A DNA stretch of 64,000 nt from Helicobacter sp. MIT 21-1697 (GCF_026241255.1 NZ_JAPHNC010000005.1:1-64000), one strand, 5' to 3'; counted from the stretch's first letter, positions 9,983-19,695 are shown. The notes: generated from the letters alone by a model not told the origin. Made by a program: numbers and translations.

Positions 9983-12898
9983 TTATAAGCTTACTTCATA
10001 AAATTGTTCATCACCATTTTTAAGTGGATATACAATAAAACCTCTGACACTTTTTGCGTGCTGTTTCTCTTTTTTATTAAGCGAAAATAAAAATCTCATA
10101 TACTCTCGGATTTGTTCTTCTTGCGCACCTATATTAGTTGCGCTACTTTTATAATCAAGAACAATCCACTCTTTTTCATCATACAAAAGTGTATCTATAC
10201 GATATAAATGTTCTTTGGCAATATAGCTTACTTCACACGCGATATGTTTGCCTTTTTGTATCTCTATGAATTTTTTGCTTTGAATACAATTTATCGCATA
10301 TTGTATCGCTTGAGTAATGCTTGAGAGAGGAAGTGCAAACCCATAGCGATTATACAAAATACTTTGTATGTCTTCTTGTGGATTCTTATAGCCTAAATAT
10401 AATTCAAACACACTATGTAAAGCATATCCAAACATAATATTGCGCCACTGCTGCACATCAAAAATACCTTTATGCTCATCTTTTTCGTGCTTAATAAAAG
10501 CACTTTGTCGCCCAAAAGATGGCATATTGTGCATAAGCACTCGTGGGCTGTGAAGTGAAGACATATCTTGTTTGCTTTGTTGTGTAGAAATATGTGTTAT
10601 CTCATCATAACAAGGAGTAAGATTGAGAATCTCAAAAGCACTTTTTTTATATTTTTGCACCACACTTAAACCATACTTTGCACGAGTAAAAGCCACATAA
10701 AGCACATTATACTCCTCTTGTTTTTTGCGGACATTGTGTGCTTGGAGTGCTTTTTGATAATCTTTATCAAAGCTCTCTCGCTCGCGCATTTTATAATACA
10801 CCTGCTTTATTTGTGTATTCTCATACTCATATATAAATACTTCTCCACCACGTTTAGGCTCGCTTAGCCTATCACACAAAATGACATATTCAAACTCTAA
10901 ACCTTTTGATTTATGAATCGTCATAATTTTTATACCTTTATTATTCTGTATTGGTGCATCGCATACCATTTGGGGCAACGCATCTAAAAATTCTTCAATG
11001 CACATATAATCAAAGCTAAGTTCTAAAAATTTCATAGATGCTACTTGAGCAATATCTAGCTCTTCAATAAGTAAAAATATTGCCTCCGAAGGTGACGTAG
11101 TGGAAGGAAGCATAAGTGCTTTAATCTCATCAATAAATCTATCAGAGCCCATATAGGGCTTGCCAAGAAGTTTAATCATCTTTTTTTCATAGAGTTTTTT
11201 TGCATTCATTAATTGCTTATAAAAATCCACATTATCATCTCCATTTTGAATCTGTGAATGCAGCAAAATAAACTTAAGGGCACAAATAAGAATTTTTACC
11301 TCTTTTTGTTGAAAAAGTGAGGAGTTTGTTTCAGTAATAATATCTAGATGAGGAATGTGCGTATTTATATATTCTTTGAGCGATAAAACATCATCATTTT
11401 TAAAAGTCAAAATAGCTATATCATCTTCGTTTGCCCCATTTTGCAATAAGGTTTCAAGTTCAGCACATATTTGTTTATGCAGTCCCAATTCCTCATCATC
11501 TATACATTGAGGCAATACCCTCACATAACCATTGGGCTTTGTATGAGATTGTGTGTGTGGATAGCGTTGCGGCAGATAATGTGAAAAACACGATTGGAAT
11601 ACATCATTATTAAAAGCAATTACACGCGGGCTTGAACGAAAATTATAATCAAGGTTTTCCTGATGAAAATCTTTTATCGCTTCCTCAAATAACCCTGCAA
11701 AACTTCCGCGAAACATATAAATACTTTGCTTCTCATCGCCCACTATAAAAATACTTCTATCGCTAATACGCCCCTCTCCTGATTTTATTTCATTTATGAT
11801 AGGTTGCAGAATCTGATATTGCATAAGGCTTGTATCTTGAAATTCATCAAGTAAAATATGCGTGATCTTTTCATCAAGGCGAAAATAGAAAAAATCACGT
11901 TCTATATTTTGGCAAAGCAATTCATAATTTTTAAGCATCACATCATCAAAGCCCAAAAGGTTTTTTGTTCTTATTTCTTGCTCTTTTGCTTGTTTAAATA
12001 TATCAATAAAATATTTAATCCACGCAAATATTTTGTGCTCTCTTTGAATAAAATAAAGCTGCAAAAGTTTGAGTATTTCCTCACGCACATCATTAAATTG
12101 GCTTAAATCTATTTTTTTAAGATAGTGATGTTCATTCCAATCTAAAAGCATTTTAGGATTCTTACATATGCTTTGAATATCTTTTTTGTTAAAAAGATTT
12201 TTAGCACTTTGGCTTACTTGAGGTTGTGTAAGAAGAAATTGATAAATAATGTGCATTTTTTCTACTATTAATTTTTCTATATCTTCTACTTCCAAATGTG
12301 CAGTTGTAGATGTAGAAGAAAGGGTTTGAACAATCTCATTTGCAAACATATAAAAATCATAAAGCATAGACAAAAACTTTGTAATCTTTATCTGATGATG
12401 AAAACAAAATATAACAATCTCACGCATATCCTCCAAAGAAAGCGCACTCAAAAAACGTTCATTGATATTATCTTTACTCACATTACCTACTCCAAAATGC
12501 GAAGAAATGCCAACATACCAACAAAATTTCTTTAACACAGCGTGAAAAAACGCATCAATAGTCGTAATGCGTGGGTTAGCTTGCATAAATTCATAATAAA
12601 TACTTTCAATTTTATCGCGCAAAACCTCATCGCTTAAACCCTCTTTGAGAAGCGCATTATAAATATCAATACCTTTTGTATCTTTGCCCTGTATAAAAAC
12701 ATACAGAGATTTGAGGTAATCGTGAATTCTCTGGTGCATTTCTTTAGAAGCTTTTTTAGTGAAAGTCAAGGTGAGAATCTGATGAGGATTCGCTCCTTGA
12801 AAAAGAAGATAAATAAAACGCAAAGAGAGATTAAAAGTTTTCCCGCTACCAGCTGAAGCCTTAAGGGCAAAAAAATCCTTTTTAATGTTTCGCACCAA
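9983..12898 (-). CDS. addA: AddA-type helicase-nuclease (RecB-like)
   Basis: A 971-residue UvrD/RecB-family protein for double-strand break repair, acting with AddB, whose gene is not in this window. It has Walker A ASAGSGKT at about residues 14-21, motif II LLDEFQDTS, the motif VGDEKQSIYMFRGS, and late helicase motif TIHKSKGLEFEYV. The C-terminus carries the PD-(D/E)XK nuclease core in WIVLDYKSS, followed by the conserved Gln/Arg-type helix. The frame begins at a TTG (12898) immediately followed by GTG (12895); the AAAAGGA site fits the GTG better. It is divergent from cbpA, and its position before nhaA matches H. pylori HP1553. Confidence 0.9.
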   Translation of the reverse strand: MVRNIKKDFFALKASAGSGKTFNLSLRFIYLLFQGANPHQILTLTFTKKASKEMHQRIHDYLKSLYVFIQGKDTKGIDIYNALLKEGLSDEVLRDKIESIYYEFMQANPRITTIDAFFHAVLKKFCWYVGISSHFGVGNVSKDNINERFLSALSLEDMREIVIFCFHHQIKITKFLSMLYDFYMFANEIVQTLSSTSTTAHLEVEDIEKLIVEKMHIIYQFLLTQPQVSQSAKNLFNKKDIQSICKNPKMLLDWNEHHYLKKIDLSQFNDVREEILKLLQLYFIQREHKIFAWIKYFIDIFKQAKEQEIRTKNLLGFDDVMLKNYELLCQNIERDFFYFRLDEKITHILLDEFQDTSLMQYQILQPIINEIKSGEGRISDRSIFIVGDEKQSIYMFRGSFAGLFEEAIKDFHQENLDYNFRSSPRVIAFNNDVFQSCFSHYLPQRYPHTQSHTKPNGYVRVLPQCIDDEELGLHKQICAELETLLQNGANEDDIAILTFKNDDVLSLKEYINTHIPHLDIITETNSSLFQQKEVKILICALKFILLHSQIQNGDDNVDFYKQLMNAKKLYEKKMIKLLGKPYMGSDRFIDEIKALMLPSTTSPSEAIFLLIEELDIAQVASMKFLELSFDYMCIEEFLDALPQMVCDAPIQNNKGIKIMTIHKSKGLEFEYVILCDRLSEPKRGGEVFIYEYENTQIKQVYYKMRERESFDKDYQKALQAHNVRKKQEEYNVLYVAFTRAKYGLSVVQKYKKSAFEILNLTPCYDEITHISTQQSKQDMSSLHSPRVLMHNMPSFGRQSAFIKHEKDEHKGIFDVQQWRNIMFGYALHSVFELYLGYKNPQEDIQSILYNRYGFALPLSSITQAIQYAINCIQSKKFIEIQKGKHIACEVSYIAKEHLYRIDTLLYDEKEWIVLDYKSSATNIGAQEEQIREYMRFLFSLNKKEKQHAKSVRGFIVYPLKNGDEQFYEVSL

Positions 12899-12966
12899 TA
12901 TCCTTTTGCATTAATTTATATGCGTATTATAAGCTAGAAGATATGAATTTTTTATAAATTTTTAAC

Positions 12967-12996
12967 CTTGATTACACTTTACTAAACTTTTATGAT
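12967..12996 (+). promoter_or_regulatory. cbpA promoter with candidate HspR operator
   Basis: A -35 TTGATT (12968-12973) and a -10 TATGAT (12991-12996) are separated by exactly 17 bases, 55 bases before the cbpA start. Overlapping the -35 and spacer is CTTGATT-N7-ACTAAAC (12967-12987). This resembles the HAIR element bound by HspR (CTTGAGT-N7-ACTCAAG): 6 of 7 and 5 of 7 positions match, with the correct spacing. HspR is encoded in the operon it would control, so autorepression is likely. The second half-site is weak. Confidence 0.55.
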
Positions 12997-13051
12997 ACAA
13001 TAGCACTTAAATCTATCACAAAATATTATTTTTAGAATCCAAGGAGTTATA

Positions 13052-13948
13052 ATGTCAAAAAGTCTTTATGATACGCTTGAAGTAAATGAAAATGCTTCAA
13101 ATGATGAAATTAAAAAAGCTTATCGTAGGCTTGCGCGCAAATATCACCCTGACATCAATAAAGACACAGGAGCAGAGGAAAAATTTAAAGAAATCAACGC
13201 TGCCTATGAAGTGCTAAGTGATGAAAACAAAAAAGCTCAATACGACCGCTTTGGCGATGCAATGTTTGGTGGGCAAAACTTCCACGATTTCTCTCGCGCA
13301 CAAGGGGGTAATGTCAATCTTGATGATATACTTGCTTCCATTTTTGGACAAGGCGGTGGATTCAGTGCAGGAAGTGGAAGTGGATTTAATTTTAACAGAG
13401 GCGCTGGCTTTGGAAGTGGCGGAGACTTTGGTTTTGGTGGGTTTAATGCTCCGAATCTTGATATACAAGAGAATATTCAGATTCCATTTGAAAGTGCAGC
13501 TCTTGGTGGAAGCTATCATTATAGTGGGCGTAGTGGGAGCTTTGATATTAAAATTCCTGTGGGCATTAAAAATGGTGAAACTATCCGCCTCAAAGGCAAA
13601 GGTAGCACACATAATGGACGCAGCGGTGATTTGCTCCTCAAAGTGCAAGTTTTACAATCAAATGAATATGAACTTGATGGTGATGATTTGAGTAAAAGCT
13701 TTGATGTGCCTCTTAAAACTGCACTCTTTGGTGGCAAAATCACATTGCCAACGCTTTATCAAGACATTACCCTAACAATCCCACCCAATACCAAAAATAA
13801 CCAAAAATTCCGCATTAAAGGTAAAGGTATCAAAAATCGCAAAACAAGCATTATGGGAGATTTATATCTCAAAGCAAATATTATTTTGCCTCACACAGAG
13901 CATTTAAGTGATGAGCTTAAAAATATGCTCCAAGAGCAACTTCCATAA
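13052..13948 (+). CDS. cbpA: DnaJ-like co-chaperone CbpA
   Basis: A 298-residue type II J-domain protein. The J domain covers residues 1-70 with HPD in [12 protein letters not shown] Gly/Phe-rich linker (about residues 90-135) follows, then two C-terminal substrate-binding domains; the Zn-finger of full DnaJ is absent. It stimulates DnaK and may bind curved DNA, as in E. coli CbpA. The ATG follows AAGGAG. It is first in cbpA-hspR-rarA, the same order as H. pylori HP1024-HP1026, where the operon is repressed by HspR and induced by heat. A candidate HspR site overlaps its promoter. Confidence 0.95.
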   Translation: MSKSLYDTLEVNENASNDEIKKAYRRLARKYHPDINKDTGAEEKFKEINAAYEVLSDENKKAQYDRFGDAMFGGQNFHDFSRAQGGNVNLDDILASIFGQGGGFSAGSGSGFNFNRGAGFGSGGDFGFGGFNAPNLDIQENIQIPFESAALGGSYHYSGRSGSFDIKIPVGIKNGETIRLKGKGSTHNGRSGDLLLKVQVLQSNEYELDGDDLSKSFDVPLKTALFGGKITLPTLYQDITLTIPPNTKNNQKFRIKGKGIKNRKTSIMGDLYLKANIILPHTEHLSDELKNMLQEQLP

Positions 13949-13974
13949 ATATATAACATCATCAAGGAGGAATT

Positions 13975-14352
13975 ATGTATAGTTATGACGAACCTGTTTA
14001 TCTTATCAGCGTAGTAGCGAGAATCTTAGAGATTCACCCTCAAACTTTGCGCCAATACGAAAAAGAAGGACTCATTCAGCCCGGGCGCACTGATGGCAAA
14101 ATGCGCTTATATTCTCAACGCGATATTGACAAAATTAAGACGATTCTTAAGCTTACGCGTGATATGGGTGTAAATCTCGCTGGAGTAGATATTATCCTCC
14201 GCCTTAAAGAAAGACTTGATGAGCTTGATAAAATGGCTGAAGACTTACGAGAAGACCTTGCTAAACATAAAGGAAGTAGCAGAGTGCTTAAAACAAATGA
14301 AAGTTCTTATGAAATTATTTTATTTCAAAAAAACAAAGTGTCTCCTTGCTAA
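13975..14352 (+). CDS. hspR: Heat-shock repressor HspR, MerR family
   Basis: A 125-residue MerR-type DNA-binding protein. The winged helix-turn-helix is at the N-terminus (VVARILEIHPQTLRQYEKEG, then a wing GRTDGKMRLYSQRDID), followed by a helical dimerisation segment (about residues 70-100). It represses chaperone operons through HAIR inverted repeats and works with DnaK in some bacteria. The ATG follows AAGGAGGAATT, an excellent site. The C-terminus overlaps the rarA start by 7 bases, so repressor and RarA are translationally linked. Confidence 0.93.
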   Translation: MYSYDEPVYLISVVARILEIHPQTLRQYEKEGLIQPGRTDGKMRLYSQRDIDKIKTILKLTRDMGVNLAGVDIILRLKERLDELDKMAEDLREDLAKHKGSSRVLKTNESSYEIILFQKNKVSPC

Positions 14353-15581
14353 ATCTCGCGCATTTACTCCGCCCTGTTTCTTTGCAGGATTTTATTGGGC
14401 AAGAGCATATCATTGCTCCTCATACACCACTTTTTAAAATGCTACAACACAATTCAATTGCGCATTGCTTTTTTTATGGACCACCCGGCAGTGGCAAAAC
14501 TACACTTGCTCAACTCATTGCCAAAGAGCTTAAAAAACCATTTGCAAACTTTAATGCTACGACTTTTAAAATTGAAGAATTGCGCAAATATATCAAAAAT
14601 TATGAAGGAAGTTTGTATCAACCGCTGATTTTTATTGACGAAGTGCATCGCCTCAATACATCACAACAAGAAGTGTTATTGCCAATTATGGAATCTCATA
14701 GTGCCATTATCTTTGGCGCAAGCACTTATAATCCATTTCATTCACTTACCAATGCTATTCGCTCACGCAGCTTTATCTTTGAGCTCAAAGCTCTTTCCGT
14801 TGCACATTTAGAGCAGATTCTCAAAAATGCCATTGCTTATTTGTGGGAACAACATCATTTAAAAATAGAACTTGATGAGGAAACAAAAACCTATCTTATC
14901 ACTTCAAGTGCAGGAGATGCGCGCGCTATGCTTAATCTCCTTGATGCTGCGTGTGATAGTCTAAGTGAAAAAGAATCTCTTATTACTTATCACACTTTAC
15001 AATCTCTGCGCCCCTACACTCTCCACGATGGCTCAAGTGAAGCCCAAACACATTATAGCCTTATTAGTGCGATGATTAAATCCATACGTGGAAGTGATGT
15101 CAATGCAAGTATTTATTATCTTGCGCGTCTTATTGCAGGAGGTGAGAATCCAGAATTTATTGCGCGGCGACTTGTCATTTTAGCAAGTGAAGATATTGGA
15201 AATGCTAATCCAAATGCACTCAATCTCGCTACAAGCACAATGACAGCAGTGAGCAAGATTGGTTATCCCGAATCTCGTATTATTCTTTCTCAATGCGTGA
15301 TTTATCTTGCCTGCTCACCCAAAAGCAATACCGCTTATAATGCTATTAATAAAGCTTTAGATTCTATTAAAAAAGGTTGTGTGCTTCCCGTGCCAAAACA
15401 CATTATGCCAGAGGCTCAAAAATATCTCTATCCACACGATTTTGGCGGTTGGGTAGAGCAAAGTTACTTAGAAGATGTCAAAGAGCCTTTAGAATTTGTA
15501 GAATCCACAACAAAAGGCTTTGAAAAAACGCTTAATGAATGGCTGAATAAAATAAAAAACAAAAGAGAGAGAAATGATTAA
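14346..15581 (+). CDS. rarA: Replication-associated recombination protein A (RarA/MgsA), AAA+ ATPase
   Basis: A 411-residue clamp-loader-like AAA+ ATPase that acts at stalled replication forks. Walker A is GPPGSGKTTLAQ (about residues 45-56), Walker B is LIFIDEVHRL (about residues 94-103), and the C-terminal MgsA tetramerisation domain has IRGSDVNASIYYLARLIAGG. The only upstream start in frame is a TTG at 14346, inside the end of hspR. No ATG is available, so initiation probably depends on coupling to hspR. Order and overlap match H. pylori HP1025-HP1026. The 3' end overlaps the following outer-membrane gene by 8 bases. Confidence 0.93.
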   Translation: MLNLAHLLRPVSLQDFIGQEHIIAPHTPLFKMLQHNSIAHCFFYGPPGSGKTTLAQLIAKELKKPFANFNATTFKIEELRKYIKNYEGSLYQPLIFIDEVHRLNTSQQEVLLPIMESHSAIIFGASTYNPFHSLTNAIRSRSFIFELKALSVAHLEQILKNAIAYLWEQHHLKIELDEETKTYLITSSAGDARAMLNLLDAACDSLSEKESLITYHTLQSLRPYTLHDGSSEAQTHYSLISAMIKSIRGSDVNASIYYLARLIAGGENPEFIARRLVILASEDIGNANPNALNLATSTMTAVSKIGYPESRIILSQCVIYLACSPKSNTAYNAINKALDSIKKGCVLPVPKHIMPEAQKYLYPHDFGGWVEQSYLEDVKEPLEFVESTTKGFEKTLNEWLNKIKNKRERND

Positions 15582-16473
15582 ACATATACAAATAAAAATC
15601 TATATTATATTTCTTTGTCTAGGGGCTATGCAAATCTTTAGTGCAGAAATTGATGTCAATCCTGACAAACGAGGTTGGCATATTGAACTCAAACGTATAG
15701 CAGCAAATCTAAGTTCAACTTCAATACGAGGACAAGAGGAATATGCTGAATTTTCAGATAGTCGTATAAAGGGTGATTCTCAACTTATCGCGCAAGGCTT
15801 CTTTGACTTAGGGCTTGATTTTTATGCGCCACGTTATGTTGTATTTAATTCTGTTCTTGCCGAGTATGGACGCACAATTCTTGTAGTTGATAACAAACAA
15901 CGGATAAGTAACACTACACTTGATAGAATTCTCCTCTCTACTGACTATACACATAGAATCTGGTATGTCCCTACATTCGTTGGAGGCTTTGAAGTAGGTC
16001 CATTTTTTAAGCTTAATTATCAAAGTGGATTTGAAAATAGACATCAAATCATACGATTTAATATGGGAATGAAACTCTTTGATGGGGTATATATTAAGGA
16101 TTTACATTTAAATGCCTTTAGCGAAAAAAATTTTACTCTTAAAGTAGAATCTGAAAATTATGGCTGGGAAAGTGGTATTCGCCTTGAATATAAATTTAAC
16201 GAAGACACAAAATTTTATTATTTTACTAACTTTCGCCATTATCTTTATAGCTCTGCTCCAGAAAGCTATAATCCCCTCTATCAACTTGAAATAGAAGCAC
16301 GAGTAGATACCAAACTCTATAAAAAACTTGCCATTGCGCCTTTTATAAAATATTATGCGCTGCAAGGGCGTCATATCTCACAAACTGGAAATAACCTTTT
16401 TGTTGGATTCTCTCTTTCATTTGGATACACCTTTCTTGATGCAACCAAAAAACAAGAGTTAATGCCACTTTAG
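15574..16473 (+). CDS. Predicted outer-membrane beta-barrel protein
   Basis: A 299-residue protein with a signal peptide ending near FSAEID (about residue 25). The mature part alternates polar and aromatic residues in short strands (for example FFDLGLDFYAPRYVVF and LFVGFSLSFGYTFL), as expected for a beta barrel. The last clear strand ends in FGYTFLDA, followed by a short polar tail. It overlaps rarA by 8 bases and has its own AGAGAG site. I cannot assign it to a named Helicobacter OMP family. A transport or structural role is possible, but nothing in the sequence gives a substrate. Confidence 0.65.
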   Translation: MIKHIQIKIYIIFLCLGAMQIFSAEIDVNPDKRGWHIELKRIAANLSSTSIRGQEEYAEFSDSRIKGDSQLIAQGFFDLGLDFYAPRYVVFNSVLAEYGRTILVVDNKQRISNTTLDRILLSTDYTHRIWYVPTFVGGFEVGPFFKLNYQSGFENRHQIIRFNMGMKLFDGVYIKDLHLNAFSEKNFTLKVESENYGWESGIRLEYKFNEDTKFYYFTNFRHYLYSSAPESYNPLYQLEIEARVDTKLYKKLAIAPFIKYYALQGRHISQTGNNLFVGFSLSFGYTFLDATKKQELMPL

Positions 16474-16510
16474 CTTATTTTTATATTTAAAAGATTTTTT
16501 TCTTACATTA

Positions 16511-16519
16511 TGTTATAAT
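16511..16519 (+). promoter_or_regulatory. Extended -10 promoter for the DUF21 gene pair
   Basis: TGTTATAAT is a perfect extended -10 element (TG, one base, TATAAT at 16514-16519), 72 bases before the first DUF21 start. No good -35 is needed with an extended -10, as is common in Helicobacter. Confidence 0.55.
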
Positions 16520-16591
16520 CCTTAGTAAAATGTTTGCGGTAATTGCATCTCAACTTATAAATAAAAGCTTAAAAGAGGATATAAAGTTTTT

Positions 16592-17557
16592 ATGAGCTTA
16601 CTTATCACTTATTTTTTACTTGCAGTTAGTATTTCTTTTGTGTGTTCAATATTGGAAGCTGTATTATTTTGCGTTACGCCACCTTTTATGGAAAGCTATC
16701 CTAAAGTTCGTCCAAAAAGTGGCAAGATTTTGCAATACCTTAAAACAAATATTGATAATGCTATTGGGGCAATACTCATTGTGAATCTCTTTGCCAATAC
16801 CGTGGGAGCAGCGGGCGTAGGTGCGCAAGCAGTAGAAGTTTTTGGCGAATCTTGGCAAGGCGTAGTAGCATTTGTAATGACTATGAGTATTTTATATATT
16901 TCAGAGATTGTGCCTAAAACTATTGGGGCAACTTATTGGAAATCTCTTATTTTGCCTGCTTGTTATGTCATTTTAGTGCTTTATTGGATTACTTTTCCAC
17001 TCGTATATATTTCCCGCATTATCACACGATTACTTAAGAATAATCAAACTCACCAAATGAGCCGCGATGAAATATTAGCAGTTATGGAACTAGGAGAGAA
17101 AAGCGGTTCAATCAACGAACTAGAGGGCGATATTTTAGAGCATCTCATAGAACAAAAATCACTCAAAGTTAAAGATATTATGACGCCAAAGGAGCACATA
17201 TTCGCCCTTGATGAACAAACAAGCATTAAAGAAGCTATCAAAGCAACAAAAGAACATAAATATTCGCGTATCCCGCTTTATGTGGCGATACCGAGCAATA
17301 TTTGTTCAGTCGTATATCGCAAAAATATTTTACGCGCAATGCTCAATGGCAAAAAGAAAAAATGTTTAAAAGATTTCGCCAAGGACATTACTCGAATAGA
17401 AGAAAATGTGAGTTTGCTTGATTTATTGGAACAATTTATCAATAAAAAGGAACACTTATTTATGGTTGTAGATAAAAGAGGTAACCTTGTAGGAATCGTA
17501 AGTCTTGATGATGTAATCAGTGCTACCTTAAGTGTCGGCAACATTCAAAAGGACTAG
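16592..17557 (+). CDS. CNNM/DUF21 and CBS-pair membrane protein, short form
   Basis: A 321-residue protein. The DUF21 transmembrane domain (residues 1-150, with four hydrophobic segments) is followed by two CBS modules (about residues 185-310; VKDIMTPKEHIF begins the first). The family includes CorC/HlyC-type and CNNM proteins linked to Mg2+ or Co2+ efflux. Canonical members are longer because of a C-terminal CorC_HlyC domain, which is absent here. The following gene is a tandem paralog only 3 bases away, so the two probably form a heteromeric unit. The first CBS retains most features; the second carries GNLVGIVSLDDV. Confidence 0.85.
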   Translation: MSLLITYFLLAVSISFVCSILEAVLFCVTPPFMESYPKVRPKSGKILQYLKTNIDNAIGAILIVNLFANTVGAAGVGAQAVEVFGESWQGVVAFVMTMSILYISEIVPKTIGATYWKSLILPACYVILVLYWITFPLVYISRIITRLLKNNQTHQMSRDEILAVMELGEKSGSINELEGDILEHLIEQKSLKVKDIMTPKEHIFALDEQTSIKEAIKATKEHKYSRIPLYVAIPSNICSVVYRKNILRAMLNGKKKKCLKDFAKDITRIEENVSLLDLLEQFINKKEHLFMVVDKRGNLVGIVSLDDVISATLSVGNIQKD

Positions 17558-17560
17558 AAT

Positions 17561-18607
17561 ATGGAATTACTGATTTTATATTGCATAATAGCCATTGTTG
17601 TGTGTTTTGTATGTTCAATTATGGAATCTGTCTTTCTCTCTATCACACCCTCATTTGTTGCAAGCTATGAAAAGAGTAATCCTAAAATCGGCGCGTATTT
17701 AAGACATCTCAAAAATAATGTAGATGATGCTGAAGGGGCAATTTTAGTGCTTAATACCTTTGGTGTTACAGCTACTTCCACAGGTGTGGGGATTGAAGTG
17801 GCACATATTTTTGGCGCAGAGTGGCAAGGTTTTAGTGCGGTGCTACTTACGATTGTGCTTATTTATGCCTGTGAAATCTTCCCCAAAACTTTAGGGGCAA
17901 CTCATTGGAAAAGTTTTGTGCCTGTCGTAACACTAAGCATTCACTATCTCCTTAAGATTACCTTTCCTTTTGTGTGGGTAGCTAAGCTCATCACGCGTTT
18001 TGTTAAACCCAAAAAAAGCAGTAACCCCATAAGTCGCGAGGAGATTCTCGCTGCAAGCCAAATTGGGCAAAAAGGTGGTTCAATTACCACGCGTGAGCAA
18101 AATATTATAGAAAATCTGTTAGAGTTAAAAAATTACCAAACCCTTAACATACTCACACCTAGAAGTGTTGTATTTGCATTGCATCATAATATCACAATCA
18201 AGGAGGTTTTAGAACTTGAGGGCATTTATCAGCACTCTCATATTCCTGTTTATGGAGAAAGCGTAGATAATATCATCGGCATTGTCTCCGCAGTAGATAT
18301 TTTAGAAGAAGGTATTAAGAAAGAAAAAGATAAGAAAATTTACGAGCTTATGTGTCCTGTACATACCATCTCGTTTGATATTTCTGTTTTAAACCTACTC
18401 AATCTCTTTATGAACAAAAAAGAGCGTTTTTTTGCTGTGCAAGATGCTTATGAACAGCTTATTGGCATTGTTACACTAGAAGATGTGATTGAAACACTTT
18501 TAGGTGAGGAAATCATTGATGAATTTGACAAAACCCCTGATATGCAAAAACTTGCAAGAGAAAAGATAAAAGGCTATCGCTTAAAATATATTAGGAAACT
18601 TAAATAG
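17561..18607 (+). CDS. CNNM/DUF21 and CBS-pair membrane protein, short form (paralog)
   Basis: A 348-residue tandem paralog of the previous gene. It shares the opening pattern IVVCFVCSIMESVFLSITPSF with the first copy's ISFVCSILEAVLFCVTPPF. DUF21 occupies residues 1-150 and the CBS pair about 190-325 (NILTPRSVVFALH and LIGIVTLEDVIETLLGEEIIDE). The C-terminal CorC_HlyC domain is missing and a short basic tail replaces it. The stop at 18605-18607 is where the accessory island begins on the other strand: an antisense remnant frame runs 27 bases into this gene's end. Confidence 0.85.
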   Translation: MELLILYCIIAIVVCFVCSIMESVFLSITPSFVASYEKSNPKIGAYLRHLKNNVDDAEGAILVLNTFGVTATSTGVGIEVAHIFGAEWQGFSAVLLTIVLIYACEIFPKTLGATHWKSFVPVVTLSIHYLLKITFPFVWVAKLITRFVKPKKSSNPISREEILAASQIGQKGGSITTREQNIIENLLELKNYQTLNILTPRSVVFALHHNITIKEVLELEGIYQHSHIPVYGESVDNIIGIVSAVDILEEGIKKEKDKKIYELMCPVHTISFDISVLNLLNLFMNKKERFFAVQDAYEQLIGIVTLEDVIETLLGEEIIDEFDKTPDMQKLAREKIKGYRLKYIRKLK

Positions 18608-18664
18608 TTCTTTTATTATTGTAATACCCGCTGTGCTGGGCTTGTTAGGATTGTTGAGATTCAT
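18581..18664 (-). pseudogene. Truncated start of an island gene
   Basis: Just after the stop of the frameshifted gene on this strand, an ATG opens a 27-codon frame (MNLNNPNKPSTAGITIIKE...). It runs into the 3' end of the DUF21 gene and stops there. The Asn/Pro-rich opening resembles the starts of other proteins in this island. It looks like a gene cut off by the event that joined the island to the DUF21 locus, but a short real peptide cannot be excluded. Confidence 0.35.
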
Positions 18665-18668
18665 AGGG

Positions 18669-19650
18669 TCATCTCCAAAGGGTAAGTAAAATTTTTTCAT
18701 CTAAATTATAGTGATTGATACCTTGAGATTCTAAAGCTTCTCTAGTTTTTTGTTTAAAGATTTCAAGAAATTTATCTATTTCTGCCTTTTTTTACGAAAG
18801 AAGGAATAATACATATTGCTCCTTGTCTTTGCGTCAAACCAACCAAAAGGTAATTTTTGTTTTTTCATATCATAAAATATAAACACATAAAAAAAGAGGA
18901 GGTCTAAATCTTACCACCAATCCATATTCTCCATAATAGAGATACATTGTCTTTTTGAAGAAAAACTGATAGGTTTGCACAATAAAATAATCATTATAGA
19001 GAACTATTTTACGCTGATTGTTGAAAATAACCTCATTCAGACAAAAAATAAATCCCCATATCATTAATGCTGTAAATGAAAAAAAGTATGGTAGCCCACT
19101 CTTTCTTGATAGCTTCAATCAACTCCATTAGAGAAGTCGTCATATATAAACCATACAATATACCAAAACTAAAAAATATCATAATGATGTTGATAAATTT
19201 TTGCAAGAATAGCATTGAGTAAACCCCTATTAATATAGATATAAATACTGCTAAAATCCATTCTCCAGCAATTACTCCTACAATAACACTTATTGTGATT
19301 GCAACTCCCCCCAATATAATATTTTCTGTTGCATTTAAGTCGTCATTGCTAATATTAAGAACCATACCTTTAGTTCCATCTTTTATATTTAACAACATTT
19401 TAACCGAGTTTCCCATACCTCTTGTTGCGATACTTGTTATAATAATGTCCATAGCATTTAACGCTTGAAATAAGTAATTTGTTAATTTTTCTTTATCAAG
19501 TATAGTAGTTGTATCTATACTGGGCAGAGTAACTTCTTCTCCTTTGTGCTGTTTGCCCATATCTGTATCTTGCAAACAAACTGCTTCGTCTGTATGTTTG
19601 TCAATAAAACAAGTTATTGAAATATCAAACTCTATTGCATTTTCTTTCAT
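18669..19650 (-). pseudogene. Frameshifted island membrane protein, possibly phase-variable
   Basis: The uninterrupted part (19033-19650) encodes 205 residues: a polar N-terminus and hydrophobic segments around residues 112-170, with VAITISVIVGVIAGEWILAV and a following FFSFGILYGLYM. Coding potential continues past its stop in other frames. Three runs of seven identical bases mark the changes: 19079-19085, 18889-18895 and 18787-18793. Dropping one base in each of the first two and adding one in the third joins everything into one protein ending in a helix with KTREALESQG. That ending resembles the C-terminus encoded after the frameshift at 21790-21870. The ATG overlaps the preceding stop (ATGA). 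Function unknown; the hydrophobic core could suit a pore-forming effector or an immunity protein. Confidence 0.55.
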
Positions 19651-19695
19651 ACTCTTTTCCTTTTTAAACCCAAAAGGCTCATTTTAGTGTGATGT
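19644..19695 (-). repeat. 52-bp repeat at a gene start, copy A
   Basis: These 52 bases match 21169-21220 with only two differences (19671 and 19684). On the minus strand the repeat covers the ribosome binding site AAAAGGAAAAGAGT and the first codons ATGAAAG of the downstream gene. Here it also encodes the C-terminus of the 259-residue protein (MSLLGLKRKRV). Confidence 0.9.

Noticed and set aside
13214-13743. Long open frames on both strands within cbpA
   Set aside because: They are shadows of the Gly/Phe-rich repeat part of a well-supported J-domain gene.
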